Source of the DNA: Prevotella sp.
Lineage (GTDB): Bacteria; Bacteroidota; Bacteroidia; Bacteroidales; Bacteroidaceae
Assembly (NCBI GenBank): GCA_022511045.1
Contig: JAFLSF010000012.1
Coordinates: 1 to 48,541, forward strand
DNA: 48,541 bases
Direction of reading: 5' to 3'
The notes beneath the pieces were generated by a model, which ran no database searches, was not told the origin of the DNA, and saw only the letters and a program-made list of their open reading frames with translations. Every line of letters begins with the position of its first letter. Position 1 is the stretch's first letter. This document shows, in pieces, positions 1-8,959 of this stretch. The translations under genes were made by a program, and so were the position numbers.

Positions 1-78
1 TGTTTGCCTGCAGGTCCTTGTGTGACGGATGATGATGTGAGATACATCGTCGAAACGATCAAAGAAAACATTAGATAA
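1..78 (+). CDS. C-terminal fragment of a probable DegT/DnrJ/EryC1-type PLP aminotransferase
   Basis: The window opens inside a reading frame whose last 25 residues end at a TAA at 76-78. The tail contains LPAGPCVTDDDVRYIV followed by a charged helix. A closing P-x-[ML]T-[DE]-[DE]-D-V-x-Y-[IV] helix is typical of sugar aminotransferases of the DegT/DnrJ/EryC1/StrS family, which use pyridoxal phosphate to make amino sugars for surface glycans. Only this tail is visible, so the catalytic lysine and the start cannot be checked. The assignment rests on pattern memory of the family's C-terminus and is tentative. Confidence 0.45.
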   Translation, partial: CLPAGPCVTDDDVRYIVETIKENIR

Positions 79-133
79 TTTGTACTAAACATTTTGCGTG
101 CTCTGTAAAAAACGCTTTTTTTTGCGCTAACTA

Positions 134-164
134 TTGCATAAAAGAAAAAAATGGTGTATCTTTG
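134..164 (+). promoter_or_regulatory. ppdK promoter (Bacteroidetes type)
   Basis: TTG at 134-136 and TATCTTTG at 157-164 are separated by 20 bases, matching the -33/-7 pattern used by the primary sigma factor of Bacteroidetes. Transcription would start near 170, giving a leader of roughly 45 bases. Confidence 0.7.
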
Positions 165-215
165 CATACCAAATAATAAACACAGATTTTAATTGTAATA
201 ATACACTAAAGAACT

Positions 216-2936
216 ATGAGCCAAAAAAGAGTTTATACCTTTGGTAATGGTAAGGCTGAAGGTAACGCAAAGATGCGTGAGGAGCTGGGTGGCAAGGGTG
301 CCAACCTGGCCGAGATGAACCACATTGGAGTGCCCGTTCCTCCAGGATTCACTATTACCACCGATTGCTGTAATGAGTATTACAAGGTTGGTCAGGAGAA
401 AATCATGGAGTTGCTAAACGATGACGTGATGGCTGCCGTGAAGCATATTGAGGACTTGATGAATTGCAAGTTTGGTGATGCTACGAATCCCTTGTTAGTA
501 TCTGTTCGTTCGGGTGCACGTGCCTCAATGCCTGGTATGATGGACACTATCCTAAATCTGGGTTTGAACGACGAGGTGGCTGAGGGCATGGCCAAGAAGA
601 CTAATAATCCTCATTTCGTATATGACAGCTATCGCCGTTTCGTACAGATGTACGGTGACGTAGTACTGGAAATGAAACCAGTGAATAAGGAAGATATTGA
701 CCCGTTTGAGGAAATCATCGAAAAGGTGAAGAAGGAAAGCGGCGTCGTACTTGATAAGGATCTTAGCGTTGATGATTTGAAGCGTCTAGTAACGTTGTTT
801 AAGGATGCTATCAAGGAACGTACTGGCAAGGACTTCCCCAATGACCCGATTGAGCAATTGTGGGGTGCTATTTGTGCAGTGTTCCGTTCTTGGATGAACG
901 AGCGTGCTATTTTGTACCGCAAGATGGAGGGTATACCCGATGAGTGGGGTACAGCCGTTTCTGTTATGGCTATGGTATTCGGCAACATGGGTGACACTAG
1001 TGCAACGGGTGTATGCTTCAGCCGCGATGCCGCTAACGGTGAGAATGTGTTTAACGGTGAGTATCTGGTTAATGCTCAAGGTGAGGATGTTGTTGCCGGT
1101 ATTCGTACTCCGCAGCAGATTACCAAATTAGGTTCGCAGCGTTGGGCTGAGCGTGCTGGTATTTCTGAGGAAGAGCGCATTGCTAAATATCCTTCAATGG
1201 AGGAGGCTATGCCCGAGATTTATGCTCAGCTGAATGCCATTCAAGAGAAACTTGAGGAACACTATCGCGATATGCAGGACATGGAGTTCACCGTTCAAGA
1301 AGGTAAGCTCTGGTTCTTGCAGACCCGTAATGGTAAGCGTACAGGTGCCGCTATGGTAAAAATTGCCATAGACTTGTTGCATGAGGGTAAGATTGACGAG
1401 AAGACTGCCATTATGCGTTGTGAGCCTCAGAAGTTGGACGAATTATTGCATCCTGTCTTTGACAAGAAGGCTTTATCAACTGCCAAGGTTATTGCACAGG
1501 GTCTTCCTGCTTCTCCTGGTGCTGCTTGCGGACAGATTGTATTCCATGCAGATGACGCAAAGGCTTGGCACGAGGATGGTCACAAGGTTGTACTTGTCCG
1601 TATTGAGACTTCACCTGAGGACCTCGCAGGTATGGCTGCAGCCGAAGGTATTCTGACTGCTCGTGGTGGTATGACTTCACACGCTGCTGTTGTTGCTCGT
1701 GGTATGGGTAAGTGCTGTGTATCAGGTGTAGGTTCACTGAACGTAGATTATTATAAGAAGACCGTTGAAATTGACGGCATAGTATATAAAGAGGGTGACT
1801 ATATTTCACTGAATGGTACTACTGGTCAGGTATATGCTGGCGAGGTTCCCACCAAGGCTGCAGAGCTTAGCGGTGACTTCAAGGAGTTGATGGATTTGTG
1901 TGACAAGTATACCAAATTGCAGGTTCGTACCAATGCAGACACACCTCACGATGCCCGTGTAGCCCGCCAATTCGGAGCTAAGGGTATTGGCTTGACTCGT
2001 ACAGAGCACATGTTCTTCGAGGACAAGAAGATTATCGCTATGCGTGAGATGATTCTTGCTGACAGCGTTGCTGGACGTGAGAAGGCTCTGGCCAAGTTGC
2101 TGCCTTATCAGAAGGCCGACTTCAAGGGTATTCTTGAGGCTATGGATGGCCTGCCTGTAAATATCCGCCTGCTTGACCCGCCTCTCCATGAGTTTGTACC
2201 CCACGATATTGCTGGACAAGAGACGATGGCTAAGGAGATGGGTGTCTCGCTTGAAACCATCCAGCGTCGTGTTGCCTCTCTCGCTGAGAACAATCCTATG
2301 TTGGGTCATCGTGGTTGCCGTCTGGGTATTACTTTCCCCGAAATTACCGCTATGCAGACCAAGGCTATCCTCGGTGCTGCCTGTGAGTTGAAGAAGGAAG
2401 GTAAGAATCCGATGCCCGAGATTATGGTTCCGCTGATTGGTACACTCTATGAGTTGAAGCAACAGAAGGAAATTATCCAGTATGCCGCTAAGGAGACATT
2501 TGCAGCTGAGGGCATTGAGGTTGAGTTTGAGATTGGTACGATGATAGAGATACCTCGTGCTGCTTTGACTGCCGACCGTATTGCTACGGAAGCTCAGTAC
2601 TTCTCATTCGGTACGAATGACTTGACACAGATGACCTTCGGCTACAGCCGCGATGACATCGCCAGCTTCTTGCCTGTTTATCTGAACAAGAAGATTCTGA
2701 AGGTTGACCCATTCCAAGTTCTTGACCAGAAGGGTGTAGGTAAACTCATTAAGTATGCTGTGAAGAATGGTCGTGAGGTTCGTCCCGACTTGCGTTGCGG
2801 TATCTGTGGTGAGCATGGTGGTGAGCCCTGCTCTGTGAAGTTCTGTGCCAAGATTGGTATGAACTATGCTTCATGCTCTCCATTCCGTGTACCCATTGCA
2901 CGCCTTGCTGCGGCGCAGGCTGCTGTTGAGGAATAA
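216..2936 (+). CDS. ppdK: Pyruvate, phosphate dikinase
   Basis: A cytoplasmic enzyme that reversibly interconverts pyruvate, ATP and phosphate with PEP, AMP and pyrophosphate. At 906 residues it has the normal full length. The N-terminal ATP-grasp half carries the GGKGANLAEM start. The swivelling phosphohistidine domain has GGMTSHAAVVARG with catalytic His489. The C-terminal PEP/pyruvate barrel ends with CGICGEHGGEP, which supplies the catalytic cysteine (about Cys864). The ATG at 216 sits downstream of a good promoter and begins the conserved N-terminus. The gene stands alone and converges with malic enzyme. Both genes act at the pyruvate/PEP node, fitting an anaerobe that runs C4-dicarboxylate and PEP metabolism. 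No defects were seen. Confidence 0.97.
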   Translation: MSQKRVYTFGNGKAEGNAKMREELGGKGANLAEMNHIGVPVPPGFTITTDCCNEYYKVGQEKIMELLNDDVMAAVKHIEDLMNCKFGDATNPLLVSVRSGARASMPGMMDTILNLGLNDEVAEGMAKKTNNPHFVYDSYRRFVQMYGDVVLEMKPVNKEDIDPFEEIIEKVKKESGVVLDKDLSVDDLKRLVTLFKDAIKERTGKDFPNDPIEQLWGAICAVFRSWMNERAILYRKMEGIPDEWGTAVSVMAMVFGNMGDTSATGVCFSRDAANGENVFNGEYLVNAQGEDVVAGIRTPQQITKLGSQRWAERAGISEEERIAKYPSMEEAMPEIYAQLNAIQEKLEEHYRDMQDMEFTVQEGKLWFLQTRNGKRTGAAMVKIAIDLLHEGKIDEKTAIMRCEPQKLDELLHPVFDKKALSTAKVIAQGLPASPGAACGQIVFHADDAKAWHEDGHKVVLVRIETSPEDLAGMAAAEGILTARGGMTSHAAVVARGMGKCCVSGVGSLNVDYYKKTVEIDGIVYKEGDYISLNGTTGQVYAGEVPTKAAELSGDFKELMDLCDKYTKLQVRTNADTPHDARVARQFGAKGIGLTRTEHMFFEDKKIIAMREMILADSVAGREKALAKLLPYQKADFKGILEAMDGLPVNIRLLDPPLHEFVPHDIAGQETMAKEMGVSLETIQRRVASLAENNPMLGHRGCRLGITFPEITAMQTKAILGAACELKKEGKNPMPEIMVPLIGTLYELKQQKEIIQYAAKETFAAEGIEVEFEIGTMIEIPRAALTADRIATEAQYFSFGTNDLTQMTFGYSRDDIASFLPVYLNKKILKVDPFQVLDQKGVGKLIKYAVKNGREVRPDLRCGICGEHGGEPCSVKFCAKIGMNYASCSPFRVPIARLAAAQAAVEE

Positions 2937-2960
2937 GTTTTTAAAACAAAGCGTCAAAAT

Positions 2961-2989
2961 AAAGGGGATAGCAATTGGCTATCCCCTTT
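2961..2989. terminator. Bidirectional hairpin terminator between ppdK and maeB
   Basis: AAAGGGGATAGC (2961-2972) and GCTATCCCCTTT (2978-2989) form a perfect 12-bp stem with a 5-base loop. The plus strand is followed by a T-rich tail. The stem begins with AAA, so it gives a U-tract on the minus strand too and can end both converging transcripts. Confidence 0.85.
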
Positions 2990-3012
2990 ATTTTATTTAT
3001 TACCTATAATCT

Positions 3013-5307
3013 TTATTCTTTGATTTTCGTTTTCACCTTATCGACGTAGGCATCGATACAGGCGACTGCTACGATGTTCACTACGTCGCGCACGGAAGCA
3101 CCAAAGTCTACAAAGTGTATAGGCTTATTCAGACCCATCTGAATCGGGCCGATAATTTCCACGTCAGCATCTAGCATTTGTAACATTTTATACGAAGAAC
3201 GGGCACTAGTCAGATTGGGGAATACCAGCGTATTCACGTCTTTTCCGTTAAGGCGAGTAAACGGATATTGTGCATCGCGTTGTTCACGATCCAGTGCAAA
3301 TCCAATCTGCATCTCGCCGTCAATAAGCAGGTCGGGATAGTGCTCTTGCATATAGCTTACTGCGTGTTTTACTTTCTTGGCTCCGTCATCTTGATTACTG
3401 CCGAAATTAGAGTGGCTAATCATACTTACTACAGGAGTCTCATTGAAGAAACGTACAGCATCTGTGGCTATTCTGGCAATATCGATAAGTGTCTCCGTAT
3501 CTGGATTCTCATTTACCAGCGTATCGCCGATATAAATTGTACCCTTTGGCGAATTGATAATGTGCATGGCACCAAAGTGCTTGTATTCTGGGCGAATACC
3601 AATGACTTCATTCACAACCTTGATGGTATTTGAGTATTTCGTATATAGACCTGTGATGAAAGCATCAGCATCCCCTGTCTCAACCATCATCATGCCAAAG
3701 TAGTTGCGCTCGAACATCTTATCGTTAGCTTCTTGAAAAGTATAGCCCTCGCGCTTGCGTTTATCAGTGAGAATACGGGCATAGCGTTCGCGGCGCTCTT
3801 GTTCGCCTGGATGGCGCAGGTTAACGATTTCGATACCTTCCAAATTGAGGTCCAGTTCAGATGCCAACTTTCTGAGGGCTTCGTCATTGCCCAGCAAAAC
3901 AGGAATACAGATACCTTCAGCCTTGGCTTGTACAGCAGCTTTCAGCATGGTGGGATGGATAGCCTCAGCAAAAACCACGCGTTGCGGATGGGCGGCAGCC
4001 GTAGAGTAGAATTTTTGTGTCAGCTTTGTCTCTTGACCTAATAGCACACTTAACGAACGCTTGTAAGCATCCCAATCGTCTATCGTGCGGCGAGCCACAC
4101 CGCTATCAATGGCGGCTTTGGCAACAGCAGCACTGACTTCGGAAATCAATCGTGGGTCAACGGGCTTTGGAATGAAATAATGACGGCCAAAGTGTAAATT
4201 GTTAACCTTATAGACGTCATTTACCACGTCGGGAACAGGCTGCTTGGCAAGGTCGGCAATAGCATAGACGGCAGCCAGTTTCATTTCTTCATTGATAGCT
4301 GTTGCATGAACATCCAGCGCTCCACGGAAAATGTAAGGGAAGCCGATAACGTTGTTTATTTGGTTGGGATAGTCCGTACGACCAGTAGACATCAGCACGT
4401 CAGGGCGAGCTTCTGTTGCGTCTTCGTAACTGATTTCTGGTACGGGATTAGCCAATGCAAATATAATTGGGTCTTTGGCCATCGTTTTTACCATTTCCTT
4501 TGACAGCACATTCCCCTTTGATAAACCTACAAAAACGTCAGCACCATTGACGGCTTCCGCTAATGTGTGAATGTCCGTACGATTAGTAGCAAAGAAACGT
4601 TTTTGCTCATTTAAATCAGTGCGCTCAGTAGAGATGACGCCTTTGGAATCAAGCATGACGATGTTTTCTTTCTGCGCACCGATGGCCATATATAACTTGG
4701 TACATGAAATTGCAGCGGCACCTGCACCATTAACTACTATCTTTACTTTCTGAATATCCTTCTTAATTACTTCCAAGGCATTCTTCAAACCTGCTGCGGA
4801 AATGATAGCCGTACCATGTTGGTCGTCGTGCATGACAGGAATGTCCAGTGTGCGCTTCAGACGTTCCTCAATGTAGAAACACTCTGGAGCCTTAATGTCT
4901 TCCAGATTGATACCGCCAAAAGTAGGAGCAATGCGCTCTACCGCTTCACAGAACTTTTCGGGGTCTTTTTCGTTTACTTCGATGTCAAACACATCAATGC
5001 CACCGTAAATCTTGAACAACAGTCCCTTACCTTCCATTACAGGTTTTCCGCTCATGGCGCCAATATCGCCTAAACCAAGTACGGCAGTACCGTTAGAGAT
5101 AACAGCCACCAAGTTGCCTTTGTCCGTATACTTATAGGCATCATCGGGGTTCTGCTGGATTTCCAGACAGGGGTAGGCAACACCTGGCGAATAGGCCAGC
5201 GAGAGATCTGTTTGTGTACGATAAGCCTTCGTAGGCTTTACTTCAATTTTGCCTGGACGGCCTGCCTCATGGTATTGTAAGGCAGCTTCTTTGGAAATCT
5301 TGACCAT
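3013..5307 (-). CDS. maeB: NADP-dependent malic enzyme with phosphotransacetylase-like C-terminus (MaeB type)
   Basis: Oxidatively decarboxylates malate to pyruvate, yielding NADPH. The 764 residues divide into a malic enzyme part (about 1-400) and a phosphate acetyl/butyryltransferase-like part (about 430-764), the standard two-part MaeB layout. Visible malic enzyme features are [12 protein letters not shown] near residue 38, the malate-site segment [28 protein letters not shown], and an NADP-binding [11 protein letters not shown]. The C-terminal domain in this family is usually regulatory (acetyl-CoA and other effectors) rather than an active transacetylase. A -7 box (TAATTTTG on the minus strand, 5346-5353) lies about 39 bases upstream of the ATG. 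The gene converges with ppdK across a shared hairpin. Confidence 0.95.
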   Translation of the reverse strand: MVKISKEAALQYHEAGRPGKIEVKPTKAYRTQTDLSLAYSPGVAYPCLEIQQNPDDAYKYTDKGNLVAVISNGTAVLGLGDIGAMSGKPVMEGKGLLFKIYGGIDVFDIEVNEKDPEKFCEAVERIAPTFGGINLEDIKAPECFYIEERLKRTLDIPVMHDDQHGTAIISAAGLKNALEVIKKDIQKVKIVVNGAGAAAISCTKLYMAIGAQKENIVMLDSKGVISTERTDLNEQKRFFATNRTDIHTLAEAVNGADVFVGLSKGNVLSKEMVKTMAKDPIIFALANPVPEISYEDATEARPDVLMSTGRTDYPNQINNVIGFPYIFRGALDVHATAINEEMKLAAVYAIADLAKQPVPDVVNDVYKVNNLHFGRHYFIPKPVDPRLISEVSAAVAKAAIDSGVARRTIDDWDAYKRSLSVLLGQETKLTQKFYSTAAAHPQRVVFAEAIHPTMLKAAVQAKAEGICIPVLLGNDEALRKLASELDLNLEGIEIVNLRHPGEQERRERYARILTDKRKREGYTFQEANDKMFERNYFGMMMVETGDADAFITGLYTKYSNTIKVVNEVIGIRPEYKHFGAMHIINSPKGTIYIGDTLVNENPDTETLIDIARIATDAVRFFNETPVVSMISHSNFGSNQDDGAKKVKHAVSYMQEHYPDLLIDGEMQIGFALDREQRDAQYPFTRLNGKDVNTLVFPNLTSARSSYKMLQMLDADVEIIGPIQMGLNKPIHFVDFGASVRDVVNIVAVACIDAYVDKVKTKIKE

Positions 5308-5345
5308 ATATGACTAATTTGCTGTTAGAATTAGGTTTTATGGCA

Positions 5346-5353
5346 CAAAATTA
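5346..5353 (-). promoter_or_regulatory. -7 box for maeB
   Basis: The minus strand reads TAATTTTG here, fitting TAnnTTTG. No TTG is seen at the expected -33 spacing, so only the -7 element is supported. It lies in the divergent region shared with the TetR-type gene. Confidence 0.45.
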
Positions 5354-5395
5354 CGAAAAAAGTGAGAAAAAACACTAAGTTTCGCATCTTTTTAT

Positions 5396-5403
5396 TAACT
5401 TTG
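5396..5403 (+). promoter_or_regulatory. -7 box for the TetR-type regulator
   Basis: TAACTTTG at 5396-5403 fits TAnnTTTG and lies 20 bases before the ATG at 5424. No TTG stands at the -33 position; that region is an A-rich run. Confidence 0.5.
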
Positions 5404-5423
5404 CCACAAAAACTATTGATGTT

Positions 5424-6047
5424 ATGTCAGTTTCAAAGGAAACAAATACTTACCGGCAGCAATTAAGAGTGTGCATTATGGAGACAGCACTCAAAAAATT
5501 CACCCAATACGGAATTCGTGCCGTGAAAATGGATGACATTGCATCCGAATTGTCTATCTCAAAGCGTACCCTATACGAAATCTTTAAAGACAAGGAAGAG
5601 GTATTATACGAAAGCATCAATATATATAATAAGCGTCGGTGGCAATATATGGCAGAATACGTCAGTCATGGAAAGCACAATGTTATTGACATCATCATGG
5701 AGTTTTACCGTATGAAAATCAATGAAGTGCGTTCTGTCAATCCCGTGTTCTATACCGATATTGTAAAATATCCTACGCTGGTACAGCTTATAAAAGATAA
5801 TAAGGAACGCGCGCGAGTAGAATATCTCACTTTTATGCAACGTGGAGTGCGTGAAGGATTCCTGCGCCCCGATGTTAATTATGAGATGATTCCTCACATG
5901 ATGGATGCTATGGGACTCTATATCGTCAATAGCAAACTGCTGGACAACTATACTTTTGAGGAATTGTTCTCTAATTACTTTCTGGTGTCGCTTCGGGGCT
6001 TATGCACGGAAGCAGGCTTAAAAGTAATAGAGGAGACTGTTATTTAG
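5424..6047 (+). CDS. TetR/AcrR-family transcriptional regulator
   Basis: A 207-residue protein with an N-terminal TetR helix-turn-helix (about residues 14-62): KKFTQYGIRAVKMDDIA, then SISKRTLYEIFKDKEE, the family's recognition helix. The rest is a helical ligand/dimer domain too divergent to suggest an effector. It is divergent from malic enzyme (116 bases between starts), so it may act on maeB, on itself, or on both. That link is inference. Its 3' end overlaps the convergent cytidine deaminase gene by 8 bases. Confidence 0.9.
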   Translation: MSVSKETNTYRQQLRVCIMETALKKFTQYGIRAVKMDDIASELSISKRTLYEIFKDKEEVLYESINIYNKRRWQYMAEYVSHGKHNVIDIIMEFYRMKINEVRSVNPVFYTDIVKYPTLVQLIKDNKERARVEYLTFMQRGVREGFLRPDVNYEMIPHMMDAMGLYIVNSKLLDNYTFEELFSNYFLVSLRGLCTEAGLKVIEETVI

Positions 6048-6540
6048 CCATTCTCTCCGACATACCCGAAATCTCAGTGAATGATAACGGCATCAGTTGT
6101 TTGATACCATCCATGATGTATGTATGTTTTGTGCCATAAAGGAGGATGCGTACAGGCTGTTTGAAACGCGTCTCCGTTTCGATGATGACTTGACGGCATG
6201 CGCCACATGGACTGGTCGGCTCTTCCAGAAATTCACCATTGCAGTTACGGACAGCAATAGCCAGCATAATGACAGGCTGGTCTGGATATTGTGCACCTGC
6301 GGCATAAATGGCAGAACGTTCAGCACAAAGGCCGGACGGGAAAGCAACATTCTCTTGGTTGCATCCAGGAACTATCGTGCCGTTCTTTAACAGAATGGCC
6401 GCACCCACATAGAATTGGGAATAAGGAGCATAAGAGTTATAGGTCGATTCCTTGGCCACATCAATGAGTTGACGTTCTATGTCAGTGAGTTCCGATAGCT
6501 GTGCTACGTGCAACGTAGATTTCAAAACCAGTTCTTCCAT
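6040..6540 (-). CDS. cdd: Cytidine deaminase
   Basis: Deaminates cytidine and deoxycytidine to uridine forms in pyrimidine salvage. With the ATG at 6540 the product is 166 residues, close to the usual size of the homotetrameric zinc class. C72-A-E74 (in GLCAERSAI) gives the first zinc ligand and the catalytic glutamate; PCGAC (Cys112, Cys115) gives the other two ligands. An in-frame ATG upstream at 6612 would add 24 residues and cross the promoter region, so it is not used. A -7 box TATATTTG (minus strand, 6560-6567) lies just upstream. The last 8 bases overlap the end of the convergent TetR gene. Confidence 0.95.
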   Translation of the reverse strand: MEELVLKSTLHVAQLSELTDIERQLIDVAKESTYNSYAPYSQFYVGAAILLKNGTIVPGCNQENVAFPSGLCAERSAIYAAGAQYPDQPVIMLAIAVRNCNGEFLEEPTSPCGACRQVIIETETRFKQPVRILLYGTKHTYIMDGIKQLMPLSFTEISGMSERMAK

Positions 6541-6556
6541 AATATTAGTATTTTTG

Positions 6557-6587
6557 TTGCAAATATAATTATTTTTCCTTATTTTTG
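6557..6587 (+). promoter_or_regulatory. Promoter of the glucosaminidase/LysM gene, overlapping the divergent cdd promoter
   Basis: TTG at 6557-6559 and TATTTTTG at 6580-6587 are 20 bases apart, a complete Bacteroidetes promoter reading right. On the minus strand TATATTTG at 6560-6567 is the probable -7 box of cdd, so polymerase binding at the two should be mutually exclusive. Confidence 0.65.
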
Positions 6588-6610
6588 CAGCATAATTCGA
6601 AAGAAAATAC

Positions 6611-7513
6611 ATGCAACGGTTTATTTTTACGCTTTTTGCACTCCTCGGAGTCTATATAAATGTCTGTTCTCAGTCTATTTCTCGGAATAAGGCATATCAA
6701 GATTATTTCGATACGTACGTTGATATTGCTATCGAGCAAATGCAGAAATATGGTATTCCTGCCAGCATCACTTTGGCACAAGGTGTTTTGGAGTCGGGAG
6801 CAGGAAAAAGCGAGTTGGCTCGTAAGGGGAACAATCATTTTGGCATCAAGTGTAACGGATGGACGGGAAGAAAGACCTATCACGATGATGATGCCCGTCA
6901 GGAATGTTTCCGAGCCTACAAAAATGTCTATCATAGCTACGTTGACCATTCCGTGTTCCTTAAGAACAGCCCTCGCTATGCTCGCCTGTTTCAATTGAAA
7001 AAGACCGATTACAAGGGATGGGCTCGCGGACTAAAGGCCTGCGGCTATGCTACCAGTCCGACTTATGCAGAGCGGTTGATTAGTATCATTGAACTCTATC
7101 AATTGTATCGGTACGACAAGAAAGGGGGCTTCGACCGTTTCCAAGTGCAGCAGATGGAATTGGGCGATTTACGTCATGTGCGAGCTTTCAACGACAACTA
7201 TTACGTGATAGCGCGTAAGGGCGATACTTTCCGCACGATAGGCCGCGATGCTAATATTTCTTATAAGAAACTGGCCAGTTACAACGAGCGTGATAAAGAC
7301 GACACACTTGACGAGGGCGATATTGTATGGCTAAAGAAGAAACGCCGCAAAGCCCCCAAGGAGTTTAAAAACCGTCCCCACATTGTGCAGGCGGGTGAGT
7401 CGATGTACACTATCTCGCAAAAGTATGGAATTCGTTTAAAGAATCTCTATAAGATGAACGAATTGCCGCCCGAGTATGTCATTAAGGTAGGTGATAGGTT
7501 GCGTGTTAGGTAG
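6611..7513 (+). CDS. Secreted glucosaminidase-domain protein with two LysM repeats
   Basis: A probable peptidoglycan hydrolase (endo-beta-N-acetylglucosaminidase family) of 300 residues. Residues 1-20 form a signal peptide (hydrophobic stretch, then VCSQS). The catalytic domain spans about 35-165: ITLAQGVLESGAGKSELA carries the likely catalytic Glu61, followed by NNHFGIK and the terminal YAERLISIIELYQLY. Two LysM peptidoglycan-binding repeats follow at about 196-245 and 256-300, the second with HIVQAGESMYTIS and KVGDRLRVR. This layout matches Bacteroidetes cell-wall hydrolases used in growth or division. It is transcribed from a strong-looking promoter that overlaps that of cdd. Confidence 0.92.
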   Translation: MQRFIFTLFALLGVYINVCSQSISRNKAYQDYFDTYVDIAIEQMQKYGIPASITLAQGVLESGAGKSELARKGNNHFGIKCNGWTGRKTYHDDDARQECFRAYKNVYHSYVDHSVFLKNSPRYARLFQLKKTDYKGWARGLKACGYATSPTYAERLISIIELYQLYRYDKKGGFDRFQVQQMELGDLRHVRAFNDNYYVIARKGDTFRTIGRDANISYKKLASYNERDKDDTLDEGDIVWLKKKRRKAPKEFKNRPHIVQAGESMYTISQKYGIRLKNLYKMNELPPEYVIKVGDRLRVR

Positions 7514-7559
7514 TTAGTTAAAAACTGCAAATTTATATCTTTATATCATAAATAATAAC

Positions 7560-7567
7560 TATCTTTG
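7560..7567 (+). promoter_or_regulatory. -7 box for the rseC-rnf operon
   Basis: TATCTTTG at 7560-7567 lies 29 bases before the rseC ATG at 7597. No clear TTG is present at -33. It is the only good promoter element visible before the seven-gene run to 13253. Confidence 0.55.
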
Positions 7568-7596
7568 CAAATTGTAACACCGTATAGCCTATTAGT

Positions 7597-8007
7597 ATGA
7601 GAAACAACATATCGCATTCGGGGGTTATTGAGAGCATTGAAGATGGGTGTATTCATGTGCGCATCATCCAGACCTCTGCCTGTGCTGCTTGTAAGGTAGC
7701 GGGTTACTGCAATGCCGCCGAATCGAAAGAAAAGCTAATTGACATTTATTCTGCCGATACTAAGGCTTATAGCATTGGCCAGTCTGTTACGGTGATGGCC
7801 TCCCGTCAAGTCGCAGCCAATGCGCTCTTGCTGGGTTTTGGTATTCCTTTCATCATCCTTGTGGGCGTGCTTGTCGTAGTGTTGATGCTGACACATAACG
7901 AAGCGTGGGCAGCCCTCGGTGGACTGATAGCTTTAGTGCCTTATTACGGAGTGTTATACCTGATGAGAGAGCGCTTGCGAGATAAACTCTCTTTCTGGAT
8001 AGAATAG
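7597..8007 (+). CDS. RseC/MucC-family membrane protein (SoxR-reducing system component)
   Basis: A 136-residue inner-membrane protein. The N-terminal cytoplasmic part has SACAACKVAGYC (Cys29, Cys32, Cys38), a cysteine cluster typical of RseC. Two membrane segments follow (about 69-95 and 103-122), then a short charged tail. In proteobacteria RseC works with Rnf-like proteins to keep SoxR reduced. In Bacteroidetes an rseC gene commonly heads the rnf operon, as here, with 43 bases to rnfB. A direct redox link to the Rnf complex is likely but unproven. Confidence 0.88.
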   Translation: MRNNISHSGVIESIEDGCIHVRIIQTSACAACKVAGYCNAAESKEKLIDIYSADTKAYSIGQSVTVMASRQVAANALLLGFGIPFIILVGVLVVVLMLTHNEAWAALGGLIALVPYYGVLYLMRERLRDKLSFWIE

Positions 8008-8050
8008 CCGATATATCATCTAAAAACAAATAAACAAAACAAGTAACTTT

Positions 8051-8959
8051 ATGAATTTCATTTTGATTGCAGTAGCAGTGTTGGGCGCCATCGGTTTGAT
8101 AGCCGCCCTTGTGCTGTATGTCTGCTCCAAGAAGTTCGCAGTCTACGAAGACCCGCGCATCGCGCAGGTTCAAGAGGTGCTACCTGGTGCCAACTGCGGT
8201 GGCTGCGGCTTTGCTGGATGTGGTGGTCTGGCTGATGCTCTTGTTAAGGGAGCCGATGCTGGCAGCCTTGACGGACTGATGTGTCCTGTCGGCGGACAAG
8301 ATGTGATGGGTAAGGTGGCCGACCTTTTAGGTATGGCTATTGCCAACGGCGACCCTATGGTGGCCGTTGTGCGTTGTAACGGAACATGTGCTTTGCGCCC
8401 GAAGATTGCAGAGTATAGTGGTTTGCGTACTTGCGCAGCCATGAATGCTTGTGGTGCTGGCGAGACGGCTTGTGGCTTTGGCTGTCTGGGCTGTGGCGAT
8501 TGTGTCGCTGCTTGTCAGTTCGATGCCATCCGCATGAATCCAGAAACAGGCTTGCCCGAGGTAGATGAGGAGAAGTGTACCTCTTGTGGTGCCTGTGTCA
8601 AGGCTTGTCCTCGTCACATTATCGAATTGCGCAAGAAAGGCCCGAAGGGTAGGAGAGTGTTTGTCTCCTGCGTCAACCGCGACAAGGGCCCTGTGGCTAT
8701 GAAGGCTTGTAAGGCCGCATGTATCGGCTGTGGCAAGTGTGAGAAGGAATGTAGCTTTGGTGCAATCACCATTGAGGGCAATGCCTCTTACATTGATTTC
8801 AACAAGTGTCGTCTGTGTAAGAAGTGCGTGGCCGTTTGTCCTACCAATGCCATCCACGCAGTGAATTTCCCGGCTCCAAAGCCGAAACCGGAGGCTCCGG
8901 CATCCCAACCGCAAGAAGCTCTGGCTCAACCTAAAGCAGAAAAGGAGGAACAAGCATGA
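8051..8959 (+). CDS. rnfB: Rnf complex subunit RnfB (iron-sulfur protein)
   Basis: The electron-entry subunit of the membrane complex that couples ferredoxin:NAD+ electron flow to Na+ or H+ pumping. A membrane anchor (about 3-27) is followed by the RnfB cluster motif NCGGCGFAGCGG and a downstream MCPVGG cysteine. A cysteine-rich link and several 4Fe-4S ferredoxin motifs follow, e.g. CLGCGDCVAACQF, CTSCGACVKACP, CIGCGKCEKECSF and CRLCKKCVAVCP. At 302 residues it is much longer than the E. coli protein (about 190), because it has four ferredoxin-type motifs rather than two, as in the long forms found in Bacteroides. The C-terminus is a Pro/Ala-rich tail. It overlaps rnfC by four bases (ATGA). 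Confidence 0.96.
   Translation: MNFILIAVAVLGAIGLIAALVLYVCSKKFAVYEDPRIAQVQEVLPGANCGGCGFAGCGGLADALVKGADAGSLDGLMCPVGGQDVMGKVADLLGMAIANGDPMVAVVRCNGTCALRPKIAEYSGLRTCAAMNACGAGETACGFGCLGCGDCVAACQFDAIRMNPETGLPEVDEEKCTSCGACVKACPRHIIELRKKGPKGRRVFVSCVNRDKGPVAMKACKAACIGCGKCEKECSFGAITIEGNASYIDFNKCRLCKKCVAVCPTNAIHAVNFPAPKPKPEAPASQPQEALAQPKAEKEEQA

Noticed and set aside
1806..2462. 218-codon open frame on the minus strand inside ppdK
   Set aside because: Lies opposite a fully conserved enzyme; its protein is rich in His, Gln and Leu with no family features, as expected of an antisense shadow.
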